Source: a bacterium (GTDB taxonomy: Bacteria > Bacillota > Bacilli > Lactobacillales > Streptococcaceae). From it: 64,000 nucleotides of DNA. Made by a program: the position numbers and the translations under genes. The DNA is taken from assembly GCA_905221455.1 (NCBI GenBank), contig CAJNDF010000001.1, positions 1 through 64,000 of the forward strand, read 5' to 3'. The notes below the pieces were generated by a model. That model saw nothing but the letters and a program-made list of their open reading frames with translations, did no database searches and was not told the DNA's origin. Shown one piece after another: positions 1 to 9,086 of the stretch; position 1 is the stretch's first letter, and each line of letters opens with the position of its first letter.

Positions 1-165
1 TCTGCAACCTCAAAACAGTGTTTTGAGCTGACTTCGTCAGTTCTATCTGCAACCTCAAAACAGTGTTTTGAGCTGACCTCGTCAGTCTTATCTACAACCT
101 CAAAACAGTGTTTTGAGCAACCTGCGGCTAGTTTCCCAGTTTGCTCTTTGATTTTCATTGAGTAT
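1..165. repeat. BOX element, truncated by window edge, with multiple boxB units
   Basis: Three copies of a 45-bp boxB-like unit containing the palindrome CAAAACAGTGTTTTG run in tandem, followed by the boxC end that finishes in ATTTTCATTGAGTAT. The boxA end lies outside the window. BOX elements are non-autonomous intergenic repeats of the pneumococcus/mitis clade. Confidence 0.85.
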
Positions 166-230
166 TAAATAAAAAAAGTGGACAAATGTCTACTAGGAAT
201 ATCAGAAACATCGTGAGTTTTCATCAAACT

Positions 231-270
231 AAAAGGACTTAGCCCTGTACCATACAGAACTAAATCCTTT
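231..270 (-). terminator. Rho-independent terminator of dtpT
   Basis: Read on the minus strand, AAAGGATTTAG pairs with CTAAGTCCTTTT and ends in a T run. It lies about 55 bp past the transporter stop codon. Confidence 0.75.
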
Positions 271-323
271 GAATGAATAATTTATCTAACTTTTAAAATC
301 CCTACAGAAATTCCAGTTTTTCT

Positions 324-1796
324 CTATTTGATACCAGACATTAGTTTTTCAATACGTGGAACGTAGAAGAATAAGATAATACTGAATACAATCGTAATTC
401 CTCCAACAATTCCATAGTAAGCAACTTCAGTTTCGCTTGTATAAAATTTTACAATTTGAGCATTGATAGCTTGGGCAGCAGCATCGCTCAAGAACCAGAT
501 AGACATCATTTGTGCTTGGAAGGATTTTGGTGCTAGCTTAGTAGTGACTGATAGACCAATCGGCGAAATCAACATTTCACCCACAATCACAATAGCCCAA
601 CTCATAATCAACCAGAAAGGACTGACCTTGGCATCTATTCCAAAGAACATCCCTGGTAACATCATCCACAAGAAGGATAAACCTGCCGCAAATAAACCGT
701 AAGCAAATTTCTTAGAAGAGGACGGTTGCTTTTTACCCATTTTCCCCCACAACCACGCAAAAATCGGCACATAAATCATAATGAAAAGTGGATTGATACT
801 TTGGAAAAAGCTAGATGGGAAATGAATCTGATTCCCAAATACATTAATGTAAAGTCGAGTTTGATCATCCGCAAATAGAGCGAGAACAACAGAACCCTGC
901 TCCTCAATAGACCAGAAGAGGACTCCAGCGATAAATAGAGGAATGTAGGCAAATACTCGGGATCTCTCAGTAGCAGTTATTTTCTGACTAGATAAAATTT
1001 TGAAGAAATAGTAGATTGGAATGATTACCGCAATCACTGTAAAGATATTAACAATCATATCCACGTTAAATTGGTGAGTAAAGACTAAACCTATAGCCAC
1101 CAGAATAACCATGACAAGTGTAATCAGCAAGCGTTTAATCAAGGTCTGCTGCTCCTTCTGTGAAAGGGGATCAGTAGGGTAAAGACTTGATTCAGGCAGG
1201 TATTTCTTCCCATCTAAAACATATTTCACCAGACCAAAGAACATCCCAATGGCAGCTAATGAGAAACCTAGGTGGAAATTGACTTCCTGACCTAGATACC
1301 CCACTAGATAAGGGGCAACGAAGGCACCTAAGTTAATACCAAAGACAAAGATACTAAATCCTGCATCCCGTCTATCATCCTCTTTCTCATAAATACCCCC
1401 AACCATATCTGAGATATTAGGTTTTAAAAATCCAGTACCAAAGATAATCAAGGCAATAGAAAGATAGAGAGCCACTTGTCCAAAAGGTGTTGCCAAAGCA
1501 ATATGCCCTAGCATAATCAGAATCCCACCATAAAAGACAGTCTTACGGCTTCCTAAAATACGGTCACTGACAAAACCACCGATAACTGAGGACAAAAATA
1601 CCAGCGAGCCATAAATCGCCATAACCGATGCAGCCGTGGTCTTATCCATCCCCAACCCACCATCTTGCACACTATAGTACATATAGTAAAGTAGGATAGC
1701 TCGCATCCCATAGTAAGAAAAGCGTTCCCACATTTCTGTGAAAAAGAGGGTAGACAAGCCAATAGGATGTCCAAAAAAGGTTTTCTGTTTTTCCAT
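324..1796 (-). CDS. dtpT: Proton-dependent di-/tripeptide transporter (POT/PTR2 family)
   Basis: A 490-residue integral membrane protein predicted to import di- and tripeptides with protons. The POT signature ExxER is visible as EMWERFSYYG (residues 21-30). The second family motif, GTGFLKPN, lies near residues 120-127, and FSIFVFGINLGAF near 146-158 matches the PTR2 signature. About twelve to fourteen hydrophobic segments cover the length, which is normal for DtpT of lactic bacteria. The gene stands alone, with BOX elements on both sides and a terminator behind it. The start is preceded by an AGGAGA-like ribosome site. Family assignment is secure; the exact peptide preference cannot be read from sequence. 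Confidence 0.93.
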   Translation of the reverse strand: MEKQKTFFGHPIGLSTLFFTEMWERFSYYGMRAILLYYMYYSVQDGGLGMDKTTAASVMAIYGSLVFLSSVIGGFVSDRILGSRKTVFYGGILIMLGHIALATPFGQVALYLSIALIIFGTGFLKPNISDMVGGIYEKEDDRRDAGFSIFVFGINLGAFVAPYLVGYLGQEVNFHLGFSLAAIGMFFGLVKYVLDGKKYLPESSLYPTDPLSQKEQQTLIKRLLITLVMVILVAIGLVFTHQFNVDMIVNIFTVIAVIIPIYYFFKILSSQKITATERSRVFAYIPLFIAGVLFWSIEEQGSVVLALFADDQTRLYINVFGNQIHFPSSFFQSINPLFIMIYVPIFAWLWGKMGKKQPSSSKKFAYGLFAAGLSFLWMMLPGMFFGIDAKVSPFWLIMSWAIVIVGEMLISPIGLSVTTKLAPKSFQAQMMSIWFLSDAAAQAINAQIVKFYTSETEVAYYGIVGGITIVFSIILFFYVPRIEKLMSGIK

Positions 1797-1910
1797 ATAT
1801 ATTCTCCTTAAACGATATAATAATTCATTTTACAGAATTTTCAAACAAATGTCAAGCAAATCCTGTTTCTTTTAGAAAATTTTCTGAAAAAAATCTAACG
1901 TCTCAGACTT

Positions 1911-2060
1911 ATACTCAATGAAAATCAAAAAGCAAACTAGGAAACTAACCGCAGGTTGCTCAAAACACTGTTTTGAGGTTGCAGATAGAACTGACGAAGT
2001 CAGTAACATATATACGGTAAGGCGACGCTGACGTGGTTTGAAGAGATTTTCGAAGAGTAT
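1911..2060. repeat. BOX element (boxC-boxB-boxA orientation)
   Basis: Starts ATACTCAATGAAAATC and ends TTTTCGAAGAGTAT. It has an internal boxB-like unit with the CAAAACACTGTTTTG palindrome. Confidence 0.88.
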
Positions 2061-2164
2061 TAATTCCACCATAAAAATCCCTTTCAGACTGGCTTCCACT
2101 TTGGTCAGGCAAGTGGAAGTTACTTTGAAAAATTACCTTTAAAAATTTGCTCTTATTTAGTTAA

Positions 2165-2240
2165 AAAGAGGCTGGGCAAAAAGTCTTTAAAATCATAAAA
2201 ACATCCCTATGCCAAACTTGTAATTACTACAATACAAGTC
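2165..2240. repeat. Fragment related to the AGTCTGGGACAAAA inverted-repeat family
   Basis: The sequence AAAAAGAGGCTGGGCAAAAAG resembles one arm of the long inverted repeat at 18795-18957. No second arm is visible here, so this is a degenerate or partial copy. Confidence 0.35.
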
Positions 2241-2345
2241 ATACTCAATGAAAATCAAAGAGCAAACTAGGAAACTAGCCGCAGGCTGTACTTGAGTACG
2301 GCAAGGCGACGTTGACGTGGTTTGAATTTGATTTTCGAAGAGTAT
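2241..2345. repeat. BOX element without boxB
   Basis: ATACTCAATGAAAATC to TTTTCGAAGAGTAT, with the short form GGCTGTACTTGAGTACGG in the middle instead of boxB. It lies downstream of the GH31 gene. Confidence 0.88.
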
Positions 2346-2418
2346 CAATAAGCATAGAGATGTAAAACTATTACACATTAAAAAATAAAGGATAGAAATT
2401 GTGTACGAAATGGCTCAA

Positions 2419-4632
2419 TTAGTTTTGGCTAGTAAATATCATTTCCAACAAACGTCCTCTCAATTCCTTATCCTGATGATGCAAGATATTCATTAACTCA
2501 TGAGAATTTTTGGCATTGCTGAATTGATTTAACAATCTATCTTTTAATTCATATGGAAGAGAAGCCGTCTTTAGTAGTCTAAAAACTTCGTCATTTAGGA
2601 ATGTTGTTTTATTATCTTTATATTCAAATCCAGCTGTAGCATTCTTATTTGGCAATTCAATGATAGACACATTCGTTCCTTTAAAATGAATTCTATGCCT
2701 TCTATTGCTTGGAAGGATACTAGAATCTCCTTGTAATGCTAACTCTACCATTCCCATTTCCCAGTCGATTGATAATCTTGTTTTATATCTTTGACCATTT
2801 TGATCTTCAAGCATTTCAAAGGAATGTTGTTTTCCTGGGAATACATACCAATCTACAACTTCAGGTAAATCAACACCCATATCTATCTCAGATCCAACTA
2901 ATGGAATGATTGCACCACTTTTTGCAAACACAGGCATAGTCGAGATTTCTCTATAAACACTTAACTTCACACCACCTGTATATTTTTTCTCTGAAAAGAA
3001 GTCATACCATTCGCCTTCAGGGAACCATACATCTACTTTTGCAGATTGAAATGCCAAATCCATCTTTTCTACAACGGGAGCCACCATCAATTCTGTTCCA
3101 AAAAAGTATTGGTTTGGAACATTATAACTCTCATCATTCTCTGGGTAGAAATAATACATTGGGCTGATTAATGGGGCACCTTCCTCGTGTGTCTTTACAT
3201 TCATGGTATATAGATATGGAATCATCTGATGTCTCAAACGAAGGTATTTCTTCATAATCTTAGATGTTGTTTCTGAAAAAAACCAAGGTTCTTTACTATT
3301 GAAAGGACTTCTAGAACTATGTAATCGAGTAATCGGACTAAAAACCCCAAACTGTAGCCATCTAGTTTGTAGCTCTTCGTCATAATCCCCCAACATATGT
3401 CCACCGATATCATGGCTCCACCAACTATAACCGATATTTGATGCTGTCGCTGTAAAATAAGGTTGAAATCTTAAGGAATTCCAACTAATAATAGTGTCCC
3501 CTGAAAAACCAACAGGGTAGCGGTGACTACCAGGACCTGCATACCTTGATAAAATTAAGCCACCTTCTGAATTTTTACAACTATCCTGATAATGATAATG
3601 GTTTAAAAGCCATAGTGGATCCAACATGCCTTGTGTCCCTTGTTGCCAGTCAATCCACCAAAAATCTACTCCCTGCTTTTCTAGCTCATAATGAACATCT
3701 TTAAAGTAGGATTCTCTAAAGGATGGATTAAAAAAATCAAAAATGGCAGGTTCCTCTAATTCTACATTTAACCCCAATCGTTTTGCGACTTGAGGATAAG
3801 CTTCTTCATAAGCCCGTATACCATCAGCAGGATGGACATTTAAGGAGAGTTTTAACTTTCTATCATGGAGTTGTTGCAATAACTGTTCTGGATTAGGTAT
3901 TAAGTTTCTATTCCAACTATATCCTGTCCAGCCACTTCCAAAACGAGCTGGAATATCAGTTATATGCCAATCCATATCTAACACTCCGATAGATAATGGA
4001 ATTTTCTCTTCTTTAAATCTGTCTATTAAATTCAAGTATTCATCCGACGTATAAGGCCAATACCTACTCCACCAATTACCTAAAGCATATCTTGGCAACA
4101 AGGGTGCTGAACCAGTCAAATGGTAAAAATCTCTGATTGCTCCTCTATAATCATGCCCATAGGCAAAGAAATAGAGGTCAATTTGATTTTCTCTCTCCAT
4201 ATAACCAGACTGTTCATCCCAAATAAATCCTTGAGAATCATCCAATAAGGCTATACCATTTCGACTAATAATTCCATCTTCTAATGGGATTGCTCCATCT
4301 GCCTTATCCAGAGTCCGAGCTGTTCCTTTTAACGTTTCAATCGATTCACCAAAATACCAGCGACTACCATATACAGCAAAATTTCCTTTTAATTCTATAA
4401 ATAAATTTTCGGCATTAAATTCTCCTTTATTAAAGTGCAGATGAAAATAGTCCGTCATAATATCTAGTACGTTTGATGTCTCGATATAATCTAACGAAAC
4501 TTCGCCAAAATCTCTATTATAGATAAGTTGTGTCGTTCTATCCTCAAAACTTCCAGTTTTAGAGTATTCTAACCTTACTAACTTGTCTGTTAATACAGAG
4601 ATTCTATAAAACTCTCCCTTAAAAATTTTCAA
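2419..4632 (-). CDS. Glycoside hydrolase family 31 (alpha-glucosidase/alpha-xylosidase type)
   Basis: A 737-residue cytoplasmic enzyme (no signal peptide) of the GH31 family, which hydrolyses terminal alpha-linked glucose or xylose. The catalytic segment FWWIDWQQGTQG places the probable nucleophile at Asp328. SGDTIISW places the probable acid/base at Asp379. The downstream segment WWSHDIGGHMLG is also typical of GH31. It is the last gene of a minus-strand locus with a YesL-like protein (4-bp ATGA overlap) and an ABC importer, so it likely processes the imported oligosaccharide. The WWIDWQQG variant differs from the classical WxDMNE motif. Substrate is not predictable; other bacterial GH31 activities remain possible. 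Confidence 0.88.
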   Translation of the reverse strand: MKIFKGEFYRISVLTDKLVRLEYSKTGSFEDRTTQLIYNRDFGEVSLDYIETSNVLDIMTDYFHLHFNKGEFNAENLFIELKGNFAVYGSRWYFGESIETLKGTARTLDKADGAIPLEDGIISRNGIALLDDSQGFIWDEQSGYMERENQIDLYFFAYGHDYRGAIRDFYHLTGSAPLLPRYALGNWWSRYWPYTSDEYLNLIDRFKEEKIPLSIGVLDMDWHITDIPARFGSGWTGYSWNRNLIPNPEQLLQQLHDRKLKLSLNVHPADGIRAYEEAYPQVAKRLGLNVELEEPAIFDFFNPSFRESYFKDVHYELEKQGVDFWWIDWQQGTQGMLDPLWLLNHYHYQDSCKNSEGGLILSRYAGPGSHRYPVGFSGDTIISWNSLRFQPYFTATASNIGYSWWSHDIGGHMLGDYDEELQTRWLQFGVFSPITRLHSSRSPFNSKEPWFFSETTSKIMKKYLRLRHQMIPYLYTMNVKTHEEGAPLISPMYYFYPENDESYNVPNQYFFGTELMVAPVVEKMDLAFQSAKVDVWFPEGEWYDFFSEKKYTGGVKLSVYREISTMPVFAKSGAIIPLVGSEIDMGVDLPEVVDWYVFPGKQHSFEMLEDQNGQRYKTRLSIDWEMGMVELALQGDSSILPSNRRHRIHFKGTNVSIIELPNKNATAGFEYKDNKTTFLNDEVFRLLKTASLPYELKDRLLNQFSNAKNSHELMNILHHQDKELRGRLLEMIFTSQN

Positions 4633-5273
4633 TTTGTTTCCCTCCTCTTATTAAATCTCTTTACTTTATCAAACATTTTATTCGTTACCATTACATTCAT
4701 CAATCCACAAAAAGCAAATCCTCCAAATGTAAATACGTAAATAGCTGTTAAAACTCGTTCTGGACTACTAAAACTCATATACAGTACAGAAATATTAAAT
4801 AAAACCAACATGATAGCTTGCATTGGATTTAAAATACAAATTAATACGCTATTTACAATACTATTTTTTAAATTATCTTTAAATAGACCAATATAGGGAA
4901 AAACAACACTCATAAAAAGTATTATAACAAATAAAAAGGGCAACACTAACAATAAACTATACTCTGAAAATAAACTTGAATAGCCCCAAAGACAATAGTT
5001 CACATATAAAAGTAATTCTATTAGGAGGATAAACAACCAAATAAAAGTTGACTGTTTAAAATTTCGTCTAAAGATCCGAAAATAATGATAAGCAATATCG
5101 GTATCTTTACCTTTTAAAATACGATACCACATTGTCGTAAGAGAAGTTAATGATGCCCCAATTGTAACTATTGGAATACAACTAACAATAAATAGAGTAT
5201 TTAAAATAATTAAATCTGTCAAAAAAGTTAAAATTCTAACCACTTTTCCATCTAATGAAAATAATTTTTGCAT
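4629..5273 (-). CDS. YesL-like DUF624 membrane protein
   Basis: A 214-residue protein with about five hydrophobic segments, resembling the DUF624/YesL family found beside Yes/Lpl-type sugar importers. The conserved region LTSLTTMWYRILKGKDTDIAYHYFR-type core (residues ~43-66) is visible: a small-residue helix, then a basic aromatic stretch. The biochemical role of the family is not settled. It overlaps the GH31 start by 4 bp, which implies translational coupling. A hairpin at 5391-5429 separates it from the binding-protein gene, so it may be expressed at a lower level than the importer. Confidence 0.75.
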   Translation of the reverse strand: MQKLFSLDGKVVRILTFLTDLIILNTLFIVSCIPIVTIGASLTSLTTMWYRILKGKDTDIAYHYFRIFRRNFKQSTFIWLFILLIELLLYVNYCLWGYSSLFSEYSLLLVLPFLFVIILFMSVVFPYIGLFKDNLKNSIVNSVLICILNPMQAIMLVLFNISVLYMSFSSPERVLTAIYVFTFGGFAFCGLMNVMVTNKMFDKVKRFNKRRETN

Positions 5274-5390
5274 AATATATTCTCCATAAAATCGATTGCC
5301 TTAACTCTATATTTTATAATGTCAGTTGTACAAAAATATTACCTAAATTATTTAAAAAACATTTCCAAATTTCTTGTAAAATTAGAATAA

Positions 5391-5429
5391 AGGAAGCGAG
5401 ATAATCTGATGTCATCAGTCTCGCTTCCT
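5391..5429 (-). terminator. Hairpin between binding-protein gene and yesL-like gene
   Basis: A 10-bp perfect stem AGGAAGCGAG/CTCGCTTCCT, followed on the minus strand by a T-rich stretch. It could be a partial terminator or an mRNA stabiliser that raises binding-protein expression over the genes behind it. Confidence 0.6.
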
Positions 5430-5477
5430 GTAATTAGCTAGTCCCTTGTTCATACAACCAAGAGTTCATATAAAATA

Positions 5478-7043
5478 TTACTCTTTTACTTCTTTTTGGT
5501 AACGATTATATGCTTCCTGTTGAATCTTCATAAATTCGTCCAATCCCATATTCTTAAGAGTTTCTTTGTATGAGTCCCATTCTTTTTCTATGCCACCTTC
5601 AACTACCCATTTAGATGCTTGTTGTTTGACATAGGATTCAATACTAACATAGATTGATGATAATTTGTTAAGCTCTTCTTGTGAATAAATCACATTAGGG
5701 TAAGCTGGCAACGCAAATTGTTTCAAATCTTGGTCCATCTTCAATTTCAATCCATCACCTTGTGTTTGATCGATTTCTACGCGACTATTGATATCATCGC
5801 TTACGTATTTAGGACCAAAATCTCGAAGTGAATTAATCCATGCATACTCATCGGCTGATTTACCATCTTTAGGAGGTAACACTTTAAACTTATCACCATT
5901 CTTTTCAGTAGCTATTCCAAATGATCCATAGAAATTCTGAATACTTGCTTCATCTGTATATAATTTATCCAACCATTTCAATAATTTAGCAGGGTTTTTG
6001 CTCTTATTTGTAATCAATATTTCATTTCGACCATAGTTGTAATGATCTGGATCAGAAAAGACATATTGTTTTCCATCCATACCTTTTAAAGCAGGTAGAG
6101 CAATATATTCACTTGAATGTAAGCCAAACGTTGCATCTGCTGTCCAACCACTAGAAACACCTACTCTAGATACTCCCTTATCCATACGTTTCGCTACACT
6201 CATAGAGGTATCTTCTGTAAAGATTTCCGGATCAATCAAACCTTTTTTATAAGATTCGTGCATTGCTGCAATCCCTTGTTTGTAACTTTCTTCTGTACGA
6301 AGGTAGACTGGTTTTCCATCTTTTACAGACATTTCATACGTATTATCTGCACCTAAACGATTATTGAACGGAAGAATATATGAGAATGTTGGATCAAAGT
6401 TTCCTGCTCCGAATGGAATTTCATCAGAAGCGTCTCCATTTCCGTTCGCATCTTTATCCTTAAATTCTTGTAGTACTTTTACTAAATCATCATAAGTTTC
6501 TGGAACCTTTAACCCTAAATTATCTAGCCACTTTTTATTAATAAATAGCTGATTAGCTACTGTAGGACGCATTGGTAATTTTTTAGGCAGGCTGTAGATA
6601 TGACCATCTGGTGAAGTAATCATAGCTTTAATCTTAGGTTCTTTCTCCATAGCCTTAGTTAAATTAGGCATGTTTTCCTTGATTAAATCTTCCAATGGAA
6701 TAAACAAAGATTGGTTCTGAGCAATTTCTGAATCTGTAAAAGCATTTGAACCTAAAAATGCATCTGGTAAATCTCCGCTAGCAACCAAAACAGATTTCTT
6801 ATCTGCCCAATCTGCAGCTACAAGTGTGTCCCATTTAACATCAATACCTGCTTCCTTGGCAGAATCTGTTAGAAAACCTTTATGATAATCTTCTCCCCAG
6901 TCAGACCAACGAACAGTTGTGATTTTATAAGAATCTTCTCCAGACTTATCGTCCTTATTCGCATTATTGGAATTTGCACAGGCTGTTAAGCCAGCAAGTG
7001 TAACTGTTCCTAAGAACAAATATGTAAATGATTTATTTTTCAT
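5478..7043 (-). CDS. Extracellular sugar-binding lipoprotein of ABC importer (LplA type)
   Basis: A 521-residue solute-binding lipoprotein. The N-terminus has a basic start, a hydrophobic stretch and the lipobox LTAC with the lipidated cysteine at about residue 22, then an Asn/Lys/Asp-rich linker. The remaining length and motifs (VRWSDWGEDY, KWLDNLGLKVPETYDDL, DANGNGDASDEIPF) match long family-1 binding proteins of the LplA/YtcQ kind, which deliver oligosaccharides to CUT1-type permeases. DANGNGDASDE near residues 199-209 looks like a calcium-binding loop. It is followed directly by the two permease genes read earlier on the same strand. Ligand unknown. Confidence 0.88.
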   Translation of the reverse strand: MKNKSFTYLFLGTVTLAGLTACANSNNANKDDKSGEDSYKITTVRWSDWGEDYHKGFLTDSAKEAGIDVKWDTLVAADWADKKSVLVASGDLPDAFLGSNAFTDSEIAQNQSLFIPLEDLIKENMPNLTKAMEKEPKIKAMITSPDGHIYSLPKKLPMRPTVANQLFINKKWLDNLGLKVPETYDDLVKVLQEFKDKDANGNGDASDEIPFGAGNFDPTFSYILPFNNRLGADNTYEMSVKDGKPVYLRTEESYKQGIAAMHESYKKGLIDPEIFTEDTSMSVAKRMDKGVSRVGVSSGWTADATFGLHSSEYIALPALKGMDGKQYVFSDPDHYNYGRNEILITNKSKNPAKLLKWLDKLYTDEASIQNFYGSFGIATEKNGDKFKVLPPKDGKSADEYAWINSLRDFGPKYVSDDINSRVEIDQTQGDGLKLKMDQDLKQFALPAYPNVIYSQEELNKLSSIYVSIESYVKQQASKWVVEGGIEKEWDSYKETLKNMGLDEFMKIQQEAYNRYQKEVKE

Positions 7044-7052
7044 GTTTTTCTC

Positions 7053-7958
7053 CTATTCTTTCAACGCGCCAATCATTACGCCTTGATTAAAATATTTTTG
7101 AACAAAGGGATACAACAACATAATCGGAGCGGTTGAAATAACAATTGCTGCATATTTCATCATATCTGCCTTGATACGAAGATCTGATGCCACTTCTCCT
7201 GTTGCTTGCGATTGTAACATTTGGTTACTAATTAGTAAACGTCGTAAAATTAATTGCAATGGTTGTAAATTTTCATTCGTTAAATAAATTAAAGCATTAA
7301 ACCACGAATTCCAAATACCAACTGCAGTCCAAAGTCCAATAACTGCTATAATAGCTTTTGATAAAGGAACGACTATCTTAATAAAATAACGAATTGTACC
7401 ACATCCATCAATTTGTGCAGCCTCCCACATTCCGTCTGGAATACTATTATTAAAGAAAGTTCTAGCAACAATAATATTGTATGATGAAACTGCAAAAGGT
7501 ATTACCATTACCCAAAATGTATCAATCAAGCCTACATTCTTTACTGTTAAGTAGGTAGGAATCAAGCCACCTGATACGAACATAGGAATAATGTATAGAA
7601 TGCTCATCCACTTTCTACCAACTAATTCTTTTCTAGATAAAGCATAACCAGCTGGAATATTGACTACTAAAGCAACCAAGGTACCAACAACAGTATATAA
7701 AATGGTATTTAGATAGCTACGTAAAAATAAAGGTTGTTGAATAAGACGTAAATACCCATCTAATTTCCATTCTCTTGGAATAAACCATACCTTCCCGTTT
7801 GCAACATCTGAAGGATTACTAAAAGATGCAATCACTACAAACCATAACGGATAAACAATTAACAAGATAAGGAAAATTGCTAAACCATAGGTAACTATAT
7901 CAAATAATAATTCAGAGTTTGTTTTTCTTGATTTATGAAACCATCTCACTTTAAGCAC
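7053..7958 (-). CDS. ABC sugar permease (LplC/YtcP type)
   Basis: A 301-residue inner-membrane permease with six predicted helices. The EAA loop that docks the ATPase is EAAQIDGCGTIRYFIKIVVP near residues 175-195. The C-terminus YFNQGVMIGALKE is characteristic of the LplC/MalG-like half. It lies 9 bp from both the binding protein and the other permease gene, so the three are one transcript. No ATP-binding subunit is encoded nearby; streptococcal CUT1 importers are known to share a distant MsmK-like ATPase, which is the likely solution here. Confidence 0.88.
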   Translation of the reverse strand: MLKVRWFHKSRKTNSELLFDIVTYGLAIFLILLIVYPLWFVVIASFSNPSDVANGKVWFIPREWKLDGYLRLIQQPLFLRSYLNTILYTVVGTLVALVVNIPAGYALSRKELVGRKWMSILYIIPMFVSGGLIPTYLTVKNVGLIDTFWVMVIPFAVSSYNIIVARTFFNNSIPDGMWEAAQIDGCGTIRYFIKIVVPLSKAIIAVIGLWTAVGIWNSWFNALIYLTNENLQPLQLILRRLLISNQMLQSQATGEVASDLRIKADMMKYAAIVISTAPIMLLYPFVQKYFNQGVMIGALKE

Positions 7959-7966
7959 TCCTTCCT

Positions 7967-8884
7967 TTAAAAAAGACCCGTTCTAGTATATCTTTTTGAG
8001 AACCAGTTGACAGATAATAAAATTATTAGATTGACTACCGTGTTAAATAACCCTATAGCTGTCGAATAACTATACTGAAAGTTCACCATACCAACTTTAT
8101 AAACATAGGTCGAAATTATCTCACTTCCTGCTAAATTAAGAGGATTCTGTAATAGTAACACTTTCTCAAACCCTACACTTAATAAACTACCTGCTCTTAA
8201 TATTAGTAAAATCATAGCAGTCGGCAAAAGTAATGGTAATTCTATATGCCGAATTTTTTGTAATCTAGAGGCACCATCCATAGTTGCAGCCTCATAATAT
8301 GTAGGATCAATTGCAGAAAGGGCTGCTAGATAAATAATACTATCCCAACCAATATGTTGCCATACATCACTCCAAACATAAACACCTGCAAAATTAGTAG
8401 GTTTTGATAAAAAATCTGGAATAGTAATTCCAACAGACTTAAATACATTCGCTAACAAACCGCTAGTAGGAGATAAAAATAAGATAATCATCCCACACAT
8501 AACCATTGTAGAGATAAAATGGGGTAAGTAAGTTGTTACTTGAAATATTTTTCTAAATTTCCCAACTCTTAACTGATTACTAATGATAGCTAGTATAATA
8601 GGCAAGGGGAATCCTACTACAATACTATAAAGTGAAATTTTTAATGTATTGAACATAGTTGTCCCAAATTGGAATGATGAGAAAAATTGAGTAAAGTACT
8701 TAAATCCTACCCACTGACTAGCAAAAATACCATTGGCTGGTGAGTAGTCTTTAAATGCGATAATTAATCCCAACATGGGAATATAGGAAAATAAAATTAA
8801 TAGCAATATTGAAGGAAAAAGTAATATGTATAACGGAATACTATGCTTTAATTTTATTTTATGAAGTTGAGATGCTACTTTCAT
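7967..8884 (-). CDS. ABC sugar permease (LplB type)
   Basis: A 305-residue inner-membrane permease, the partner of the adjacent LplC-like protein. The EAA loop EAATMDGASRLQKIRHIELP is near residues 200-219. About six helices are visible, the first starting at residue 18. It is the first gene of the minus-strand operon and is preceded by the ribosome site AGGAGGAAAAAA. The 200-bp gap to the divergent kinase gene should hold both promoters. Confidence 0.88.
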   Translation of the reverse strand: MKVASQLHKIKLKHSIPLYILLFPSILLLILFSYIPMLGLIIAFKDYSPANGIFASQWVGFKYFTQFFSSFQFGTTMFNTLKISLYSIVVGFPLPIILAIISNQLRVGKFRKIFQVTTYLPHFISTMVMCGMIILFLSPTSGLLANVFKSVGITIPDFLSKPTNFAGVYVWSDVWQHIGWDSIIYLAALSAIDPTYYEAATMDGASRLQKIRHIELPLLLPTAMILLILRAGSLLSVGFEKVLLLQNPLNLAGSEIISTYVYKVGMVNFQYSYSTAIGLFNTVVNLIILLSVNWFSKRYTRTGLF

Positions 8885-9061
8885 TTTTTTCCTCCTATCT
8901 GATTTTCTACGATTATTTTACACCATAAAGAATTCCCTTAATATAACTTTTTGGACTAGGTTTATCAATTTTTCAGTTTTTTAATTTTAAGAACTATTAC
9001 TTTTCCGACATCTTCATAAAACATATCTGTTTTGTTACATGATATCATATTTTCAAAGTGC

Positions 9062-9078
9062 TATAATTTTAATAGGAG
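9062..9078 (+). promoter_or_regulatory. Extended -10 promoter and ribosome site for the kinase gene
   Basis: TGC followed by TATAAT at 9062-9067 forms an extended -10. AGGAG at 9074-9078 is 8 bp before the ATG at 9087. No good -35 is visible. Confidence 0.55.
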
Positions 9079-9086
9079 ACTAGTAT

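Noticed and set aside
1..165. Tandem 45-bp repeats that could look like a CRISPR array or satellite
   Set aside because: Unit, palindrome and end sequences are those of a BOX element with several boxB units; no unique spacers are present.
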